A stretch of 64,000 nt of DNA from Undaria pinnatifida (taxonomy: Eukaryota > Sar > Phaeophyceae > Laminariales > Alariaceae): positions 10,808,705-10,872,704 of the forward strand of contig JABAKD010000005.1 of assembly GCA_012845835.1 (NCBI GenBank), read 5' to 3'. The notes below the pieces were generated by a model. The model had not been told where the DNA came from and made no database searches. It worked only from the letters and a program-made list of their open reading frames with translations. The translations under genes and the position numbers were made by a program. Positions 57,284-64,000 of the stretch are shown here, in pieces. How positions within the stretch are numbered: position 1 is the stretch's first letter; every line of letters starts with the position of its first letter.

Positions 57284-57739
57284 CTCTAGCTCCTTTTAAG
57301 CCTGGCACAGCCTTTTGGGGTGACGATCCAGTCGTCGTCGATACCCCAGCTTCCGGTGGTGACACTCCTTCCGGGTGGTGATGCTCCATTGACCTCGAGC
57401 TATGGAGCTCTAGAGACCTCAGGAGATGTTGATGCCGCGATTATAAAAATTGGGGATGGTCCGGTGGGCTCGGGCAATCACCTTACGTCGATCTCAGATT
57501 ATTAAAATCATCATCTCACCACTAATACTGTGTAGCTAATATATGCGTGTTTTATGTTTGCATGTCAAAGAAAGGGAACACAAACAGTCGATAAACACAT
57601 AGTGTAAGGTCACCATGCTCGTCAATCAAGTGGAAAGGCCAAAAGAGTTGAAACGAGCGAAGATATATCGCCGGCAATGCCTGCGCACGTGTGTATGTGT
57701 GTGGTTCTGATATAACGTCTGACGGGTATTGGATTATGT

Positions 57740-59720
57740 TATGGGAGGTTTCCGTGAAAGTAGCGGGCAGCTTTAATGGAAATAGGTGGGCGCGTACATT
57801 GAAGCACTTGAGTGGCGGAAGCTCCTTTGGAGCGATGGAAGCTTCTATAGAAGGAGTTAAAGCTTTCTACGTGGAAAGGTCCACAGAAATGGAGTAACCT
57901 TGGACGGAATCCGCTTCCATGAAGGTGGTGAAACCTTCCTGGGACGCTTCCATGCAACAAGGGGGAAATTTCATCGGAATTTGTCGTGCATGTTTACGTA
58001 GAATCGTCCAGAAAAAAACTACGGAAGCTTTGAGTTGTTCATGTGCTACAATGGGATTTTGCATAAGCTTTCACGGAGGTAGTGGGAGCGTCCACGGTAA
58101 ATCTTGCTTGCGTCAAGGTAGTTAAAGCTTCCATGCAAGTAGTGAAGCTTCCATGAAAGCCATCGGAACTTAGGGTGATCCGTTCAGTTCACTTCCATGG
58201 AAACTTCGATCGCTTCCGTGGAAGCATCCAGGGAAGTAGTGGAAGCTTCCATAGGTGTAGTGGAAGCTCCCATGGACGTAGTGGAAGCTTCCATGTATTT
58301 CCGCCGAACCGCCGACTGCTTCGATGGAGGCCTCCGCCGAAACTGTGAAAGGCCAAGAAGCACGCGTCAGTGGGATAGAAGTACGATAGTAAGCCCAACT
58401 CAACCCGTAACATTGCTCCCAACCCTGACCTCAACCCGAAGCCAAACACGGGCAAACATTGGTCATAAGCGATCTTGCGCCGCTTTTGCATGGAGCAAGT
58501 AATTCCGAAGCGTGAATCGCGACTTACCTTTCTGCTGGCAAGGGGGAGAACATTCTGGGAATAGCACACGACACCATCGCAAGAAGTACCGATGGAAGTG
58601 CTATTTTTTTCAAGGATATTTCCGCGACTTCTACGGAAGCCTCCGCCACTTCAAAGTAAGCCCACTGCTTCCATATAGGATTATGTTGCCGTGGAAGCTC
58701 CAGCAATTCCGCGGAAGCATTAAATGTTCCCACGGACGCTCCTGCTCTTTCTGCCGAAGCTTCCCCGGAAGCTTCCGCATTGTACAAAAAATCTCTCAAT
58801 GCTTCAATGGAAGCTACCACTCCTTTAACAGAAGGTTCCACCGCGTTCATGAACGATTCCACAACTTCCAAGGAAGCTTCCGTTCCTTCCACGGAAGCTG
58901 CCAATGCTTCGATAGAATCATTTACTATTCGAACAGAAGCTTCTACAGCTGATACGAAGCTCCCATTGTTTCAGCGGAAGCTACCACCACTACTTTCTTG
59001 TACTTCCACGGAAGTTCCCTCCACTTCCACAGAAGATTGCACCACCTCCACAGAAGCATCCGTTACTTCCACGGAGGATTCAACTGCGCCCATAGAGGCT
59101 TTCAAGGCTTCAATGGAAGCTTCTGCTACCTCCACCTACGCTTCCATAGCTGGACGAATTATGCGTAATTATTACAAGCATCCGTGGACTCCAAGTAAGC
59201 ACCCGTTGAAATAGTGGAAGCTTCCATGGGACTATATGAAACATGTAGAAGATATATTTACCTCTGTGGAACCTTCCGCTACTCCATCGCAAGCTTGCGT
59301 GAAAGCGATGAACGTGCATGGAAGCTTCAGGGAAGTGCATGGATGATCGAGGAGCTGCCACTACATACAAGGAAATTTTCACTTCTTGCATTGCATCCAC
59401 GGAGATACATGGAAGTGTTCAACTTCCGTAGAAGTACATGGAAGCTTCCATGACAGTAGCTTACATGGAAGAAACAACACCTTCCATGCAAGCATTCACG
59501 GAAGCTCCAATGAACGTTCCTGGTAAGTTTCATTTGAAGCATACAGATTTTGATGAACGCTTCCATCTATGGTGATCGAAGGAGGCCATTCCTTGGAAAC
59601 GTCCACGGCTTCTATGTAAGCCCATGAAAGTAGCTGAACCTTTCAAGGTAGTAGCAGGAGCTGGCACGGAATGAGTAGCGGAAGATTCCCTGGACGATCC
59701 CATGGAAGCTTCCATCTAGA
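57740..59720. repeat. Degenerate 21-bp minisatellite with palindromic AAGCTT core
   Basis: For about 2 kb the motif TTCCAYGGAAGCTTCC and variants recur at multiples of about 21 bp. The core GGAAGCTTCC is a palindrome, so both strands translate as heptads: plus-strand frames give EASREVV, EASVPST, EASVTST; minus-strand frames give EASLEVV and similar. Frames of 101-146 codons therefore appear on both strands. I treat them as products of the repeat. Confidence 0.85.
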
Positions 59721-59724
59721 GCCA

Positions 59725-60840
59725 AAACAAGAATGTGAAAGATACCTCTAAAGATATTAGGGTGGTGACACATAGTGTTCCACGCAGGTGTATGTATTGA
59801 GCAGGTCCTTGGTGAGTACTCACGTTCCTGGCCGTAGTAGAGAAGCAGCATTTTTTTTCCATGGAGCCCCAAATAGCAACTGAGAGGCGAGGCGCATGCC
59901 TCGGTTTCATTTTCTGACTACCCCTAATCGATAACGCCAACATATCATACGAAAACGGCCAATTACATATCAAATCATATAATTACAGGCCTTTCAAGGC
60001 CTGACCTTAACACTAGCCCACCCTGATGAGCCGCACATGCAGATATTTTGAAGATTTGGGGAAACTCGGGTTCTACGAAGTAGACGATGAGTCGAAGATG
60101 CGTCTCCTCAAAACCCACTCCCACACCTCTAACGGCCTGGCTAGGGATCCAGGAAAACGCGAAGAAAAGCAGTTGAAGGAAACGCAGATCCTACAACAAG
60201 ACAGACTACCCATCAACAACCTGTCGCGTACCCCCGGTGTGGCGGGAAGGGCGGGCAGAACAGGCTCTACGGCAAACAAGCCGCCGATAAGGTACTATGG
60301 CAAGGCATACCTTGTCGAAAGGAAGGGAAACAAAGGCGTTAATACATGGGAGAAAAAATCGGGCCAAACACCTTCCGCCAACCATTGTCACGGCGGGGAG
60401 TAGATGACGGAACGACAAATACCCGCAAAGGAAGGTGCACCACCTACAGCCCCGCAAGGGTTAGGGGTGTTTGGTTGAAACAAGTAGAACAAATACAACA
60501 ACAAAAAAAACAAAAGATAACACACAATCACATATATACCCCCGTACTGCGATATGCGCAAAGGACCCTGGCCGCTCCCCGGCTCTAGACTGAAGAAAGC
60601 GTCGGCAGGGCCAAATTGAACAAACACGAAAAAATGGCAGTCCTGCGCCTCAGATAGCGGCGTGAACACCCGGACTCTGGCCCATCACAGGGCGTGGGGG
60701 TTGCCGGCGAGACTAACAAAAACCAGTTATTAGATCCGCCCCACACCCAAACACGCTCGAAACACCACGAACAGCCCAAAGGCAAAAATTCCAAACCCCG
60801 TAACCTATAAAAAAAGTGGAGAACTATCGAGGGACGGCGG
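59725..60840. other. Gene-free stretch; possible LTR region of the adjacent element
   Basis: A plus frame at 60026-60403 (125 codons, lysine-rich) is unrecognised. The 3' LTR of the minus-strand gypsy element should lie here if retained, but I cannot define TG...CA ends by eye. Confidence 0.3.
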
Positions 60841-60849
60841 TGGCTTGAA

Positions 60850-61295
60850 CGTCATGTGGCCACGGTCGCGCCTCGAGGTTCATCTACGTTACGTTTCATC
60901 CCCCGAGAAAACGCGCTGGCGATGTGAACTTGCAAGCACCAAGAGTCTCGTACGGCTCCCGTCGAAGTCGTATAGCGCGCCTTGGGAAGAGGAAGTTTAA
61001 TCGGCCCTGGGTCGTGCAGAAAGCGGACCAAGTATACCTTGTCCTCGGTAGTGCTCGCGCTGGTTTATCCAATCCATCATAACCCATCGTCTCCCTTGCA
61101 CCAAACGTGGGCTCCCCCAGGACGCACCGTGTCATGGTAGCGGCGGACCCAATCGGCGCGGGTGACACAAGCGTAGCCCGGCGCTAGGAAACGCTCCCCG
61201 TCGTTGCGGAAGAGCTCGCGCTGTGCCGCCCCGATCCGCATTCGGCGATAAAGGCGGTTGGTGTGGCGGTGCTGGTCCGGTGTGCCAGCCCAATA
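60850..61295 (-). pseudogene. Gypsy pol C-terminal tail domain with two stops
   Basis: Minus-strand fragments read GERFLAPGYACVTRAD-like sequence, RYHDTVRPGGAHVWCKGDDG, then stops TGA and TAA within about 12 codons, then TSASTTEDKVYLVRFLHDPG and GAVRDSWCLQVHIASAFSRG. The aromatic-rich pattern resembles an SH3/Tudor-like fold, but this is inference. The DNA stays coding-like down to about 60850. Confidence 0.65.
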
Positions 61296-61299
61296 ACGC

Positions 61300-61505
61300 C
61301 AAATGTGGGGGCGGCAGAGTGGAGGTCTATTTCTAGCTCCCAGGAACGTTCAGAGAGTCCCGCCCAATGCGTCTTGTATGGCACCGCAATGACCCCACCT
61401 CTCCCCCGGGCCGACTGATGTCCGGGTATCTGCTCCACTTCCAGCCGTTGGAGGGGGCCGACATCGTCTTGAGTGACGTGGTACAGAGGGTATTTCGTGG
61501 GAAAA
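61300..61505 (-). pseudogene. Gypsy integrase chromodomain
   Basis: RLEVEQIPGHQSARGRGG, then YKTHWAGLSERSWELEIDLH. The W-x-GL-x3-SWE-x-E-x-DL pattern is the chromodomain signature that marks chromoviruses and can direct integration towards modified chromatin. The frame shifts just afterwards. Confidence 0.8.
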
Positions 61506-62051
61506 CTATTGAGCACATACTGCGTCTGCCCCGCCAGTAGGTATTTGGGCATGTCCCCGCTGTCGTGGGGGCTTGCAGCGTTCAATCGCCACACGCCGAC
61601 GAGCGTCCGAACCAGGCAGGTCGGATGGAAGGTCCAAATAGAGGAGATTGCTCCCGAGTGGCGAGCCATCCGAGGTCTCGGCGGCGGAGCGGGGGCCGAC
61701 AGCCAGGATCCTGTAAGGGCTCGTCCAGCTACACGCGAGTTTGGCCTTGAGCACCTTGGCGTCCGTGGTTCCCTTCATACCCCGGCGGATGGTGAAGGCA
61801 GATTTGTACACCCATGCCCAACCACCCACAACGAAGTTAGGTGCCGGATGCAGCGCGTCCGTGAGGGCGGAGTTTCTGCGGTTAACACGAGAAACGGTAA
61901 GGGCGTGGTGTGCGCGATCAATGTCGTTCGTGCGCTTTGATCGATCGGTGGCCAAGTCGCAATAGGCCAGGTGGTCCCGGGCCAAACAATCGTGCTTTAC
62001 GACGCCGGTGCGGTCGAAACCCGTCAAGGAGAGACGTGGGAGTCTGCCCAT
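61506..62051 (-). pseudogene. Gypsy integrase C-terminal (GPY-like) region
   Basis: An open stretch (MGRLPRL ... LARDHLAYCDLATDRSKR ... PNFVVGGWAWVYKSAFTIRR ... KLACSWTSPYRILAVGP ... LDLPSDLPGSDARRRVAIER). The W-x-SPYRILAVGP part corresponds to the G-P-Y/F module that follows the catalytic core. Confidence 0.85.
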
Positions 62052-62701
62052 GTGGACCTCGTTGGACCCCTGGCTCGTCGCCGCGCTGACAGAATTGTTG
62101 TTAGCGAACTCGACGTGAGGCAGATGCTAGTCCCAATCGTCTTGTCGCTCGTTGACGACCATAGCCAGCATTTGGGCCATGGTTTGGTTCACCAGCTCAA
62201 CGCCCCCGTTACAGTTGGGATGCTAGGAGCTTGTAGCAAGCTTGCGCACGTCCAACAGCTGATATACAGCTTGTGGAAGCATGGAGCAGAACTGGAGGCC
62301 ATTGTCCGAGAGTATGGTGCGCGGGCACCCCTACAAGGGAATGCATTGGTTCACCAGGATATTGGCTGTACTGTCCGCCGTGGACTCAGCAGCAGTGACT
62401 GGAAAAATGTCGGCCCACGACTAAAGCGACCGTTGAACAGGTATTGCCTCGTGGCGTTATCGGAAGGGGGCCGAAGTAGTCATTACTGACGGCGACACCT
62501 TAACCTTCCGGTAGAGGCATTGAAATGATTGGCCAGCGGACAGTCAGCCGTGGGGTTTTTCGCGCTTGGCACTTCAAGCAGTGGCGAAACCCCCACCGGG
62601 GGCACACATTCATGCGAATCGACCAATAACACCGCTCCAGCATGCGCAACGTGCGCGCGATGTCAAGGTGACAAGAGGCTGTCGAATGACAGGCTTGCAT
62701 G
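62000..62701 (-). pseudogene. Gypsy integrase: HHCC zinc finger and D,D(35)E core, broken
   Basis: The zinc finger shows HSTASCH, 29 residues, then CLKC (62695-62560). The core has the first aspartate in NDYFGPLP (62478-62480), the second in SDNGLQF (62304-62306) and the glutamate in GGVE (62196-62198). The second D and the E are 36 codons apart, the D,D(35)E spacing of integrases. A TAA after PLPEG near 62490, a frame change at about 62420, and further stops (for example after DDWD) disable it. Confidence 0.88.
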
Positions 62702-62703
62702 AT

Positions 62704-63747
62704 CTAAGGGTGCGTGAGCAGGGAGGCGTAGATGCAAACCGGTTCGTCGCTTAGCAAGCAAGCAGCTCGCCACACAGAGTTGGGTTTGTCGGACCTTGTC
62801 GGCGGTGGTGTCGGGTTACGAACAAGTAGGACAATGTCGTCGTTGGTTGTATGTAGTTGACTTCTACCCGCCAGCTCTTGGATCTCTGAGAGGGAGGGAC
62901 GCTTGTGCGAGGGATGGCACGCCAAAACGCCGGGCCGCAGGGCCGAAGGCCGGCCGATAGAGATGTAACGCATCGCGGCGTGGCACGTCGGCTCACCGTG
63001 TTGCTCTCGCTTCCAATCGGCATGCGAATAACGCGCGACGGAATCAGCGAACCTCAAGTCAGCAGCGTCGCCCAGCGCATCTGACCTTGTAAGCGCAGAC
63101 GGCATTTCACCAGGAGAAGGCGTAGGCGTAAAAGAGGAGTTCACACAGGCTCTGCGTGGTCGTGGTCGGACGAAAGTGGCACGTGCGGACCGGCGATTTA
63201 GCAAGAGTAAGGGTCGCGGCGGGGCTATAGGTCGCCTGAAAGATGGTCGAGGGGGCCCGCCGGGCCTGAAGCCATAGTCGACGGCAGGCGGTGCCTTACC
63301 AGCTGCTGTTGCTGAACGCCGGCGCATCAGAGTGGAGATATGGTCCGAAAACTGCGTCATCATCTGGGGCGTTGGAGAGGCAAGCGAAGTAGAGACGAAC
63401 GCGGTCGGGTCGGCGGGCTCGACCGAGTCAGTCCCTTGTACCGGACTTCGGAGAGGCGTCAGTTCGGCAACCGACGTCGTGGTAGCCGGAGCTTCTGCGG
63501 AGCCCTCTCTGACTGCGGTGGGTAAGGCAAGAACCGAAGCGAAATCGTTGTCGGCTGTACGCGGGGCCAACGCGCGGCCGGGAGAGCTATCGGCGGTGGC
63601 GACGGATGCAGAAATACAAGCGGCGAATCTCCTCGAGTGTGTGGGAAGGTCGTCAAGGCTGATACTTGCTCTGTGTGCACGAAAATTGCAATAGCCGACA
63701 GAGGTGAAAGAGAGCCCACGCGAGGGATTGCTTTCGGTACGGGGCAT
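62704..63747 (-). CDS. Gypsy pol spacer between RNase H and integrase, 347 codons open
   Basis: A long open frame rich in proline, serine and arginine (RPSFRRPIAPPRPLLLLNRR). Its end, with ADLRFADSVARYSHADWKRE and QELAGRSQLHTTNDDIVLLV, is the tail leading to the integrase zinc finger. It ends at TAG 62704-62702, in frame with the zinc finger downstream, so this stop looks like a nonsense mutation. The start ATG is probably incidental. Confidence 0.8.
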   Translation of the reverse strand: MPRTESNPSRGLSFTSVGYCNFRAHRASISLDDLPTHSRRFAACISASVATADSSPGRALAPRTADNDFASVLALPTAVREGSAEAPATTTSVAELTPLRSPVQGTDSVEPADPTAFVSTSLASPTPQMMTQFSDHISTLMRRRSATAAGKAPPAVDYGFRPGGPPRPSFRRPIAPPRPLLLLNRRSARATFVRPRPRRACVNSSFTPTPSPGEMPSALTRSDALGDAADLRFADSVARYSHADWKREQHGEPTCHAAMRYISIGRPSALRPGVLACHPSHKRPSLSEIQELAGRSQLHTTNDDIVLLVRNPTPPPTRSDKPNSVWRAACLLSDEPVCIYASLLTHP

Positions 63748-64000
63748 TAGCCACCCAAGCCAACATCAGGAATCGAAGAGGAAAGAGTGTGCAGTCCGCA
63801 CGCCCTTATGATGTATATGCCACCATCCCCAACAGAGGTGAGTGTCGTCGACGTATTGAGATCATGTTCCGTGGCAGGCTCCGGTAAGCGAGACAGGAAG
63901 TCGGCGTTACCGTTCGCGCTTCCTTTGTGGTGCGTGAGTGTGTAGTCGAACGCGGTGAGGAACTTGAGCCATCTCTGGACTCGGGCGTTGTGGTCCCCCA
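63747..64000 (-). pseudogene. Gypsy pol: RNase H C-terminal end
   Basis: The frame entering from the right edge reads NARVQRWLKFLTAFDYTLTH then HKGSANGNADFLSRLPEP. 'HHKGSANGNADFLSRL' is the classic end of a gypsy RNase H, including its last aspartate. A TAA at 63747-63749 ends this frame; the spacer continues in another frame. Confidence 0.9.

Larger units (their letters stand above)
60850..64000 (-). mobile_element. Degenerate Ty3/gypsy chromovirus, 3' half of pol, off the right edge
   Basis: Reading leftwards on the minus strand: the RNase H C-terminus, a proline-rich spacer, an HHCC zinc finger, an integrase core, a GPY-like region, a chromodomain and a tail domain. This order is that of a Ty3/gypsy element of the chromovirus type, a retrotransposon that copies itself through RNA. 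Stops and frame changes at 63747, 62702, about 62490, in 62000-62450, about 61300 and at 61060-61080 show the copy is dead. The reverse transcriptase and gag parts lie beyond 64000. GC content is higher than in the neighbouring repeat-rich DNA. Confidence 0.9.

Noticed and set aside
57739-59214. Long overlapping frames on both strands as genes
   Set aside because: Explained by a palindromic 21-bp unit; no independent support for either strand.
57740-59720. CRISPR-like array
   Set aside because: Units are contiguous and degenerate with no unique spacers, and the DNA is eukaryotic.

Overview
This is a eukaryotic nuclear window, mostly intergenic and repeat-rich, with one well-supported cellular gene. 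The gene has short exons (about 97-245 bp) split by GT-AG introns of 0.5-1.6 kb. Retroposons carry tRNA-like heads, and the right edge holds a Ty3/gypsy chromovirus. Gene architecture, mid-range GC and the kind of ABCG protein would fit a stramenopile such as a brown alga, but that is inference; no ribosomal or organelle marker fixes the taxon.

Left part (1-17.5 kb): six exons of an ABCG-type half transporter lie on the minus strand between 6491 and 911. They give an uninterrupted nucleotide-binding domain from Walker A to the H-loop, plus the linker towards the membrane domain, which must lie beyond the left edge. Just upstream (8.3-8.5 kb, same strand) is a decayed, frameshifted second ABC ATPase piece resembling the ABCA class. 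Then come a 1.4 kb large inverted repeat (9.36-10.75 kb), a TIR element at 12.6 kb, a GATG-type minisatellite at 13.1 kb and a decayed ~300-bp tandem array at 15.9-17.4 kb.

Middle part (18-53 kb): I see no convincing host gene. It is built from dispersed repeats: (i) an unclassified family with long C/G tracts and a conserved terminal module (at least 15 copies or fragments, including a tail-to-tail inverted pair spanning 48-51 kb); (ii) tRNA-headed SINE-like families A and B with poly(A) or purine-rich 3' parts; (iii) a short retroposon-like family C ending in (AAC)n, one copy of which has grown into a ~170-bp microsatellite; (iv) several TIR elements, including a 204-bp hAT-like MITE with an 8-bp target duplication; (v) several smaller families found as pairs or trios. 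The heptamer TAGACTA/TAGTCTA and the motif ACCAGGTA are conspicuously frequent here.

Right part (53-64 kb): a possible copia-like relic, duplicated segments, a ~2 kb degenerate 21-bp minisatellite with a palindromic AAGCTT core encoding heptads on both strands, and finally the 3' half of a degenerate Ty3/gypsy pol on the minus strand (RNase H end, spacer, zinc finger, D,D(35)E integrase, chromodomain, C-terminal tail) running off the right edge.

Functionally the window is one ABCG transporter gene embedded in transposon graveyards. The most promising undescribed item is the C/G-tract repeat family.
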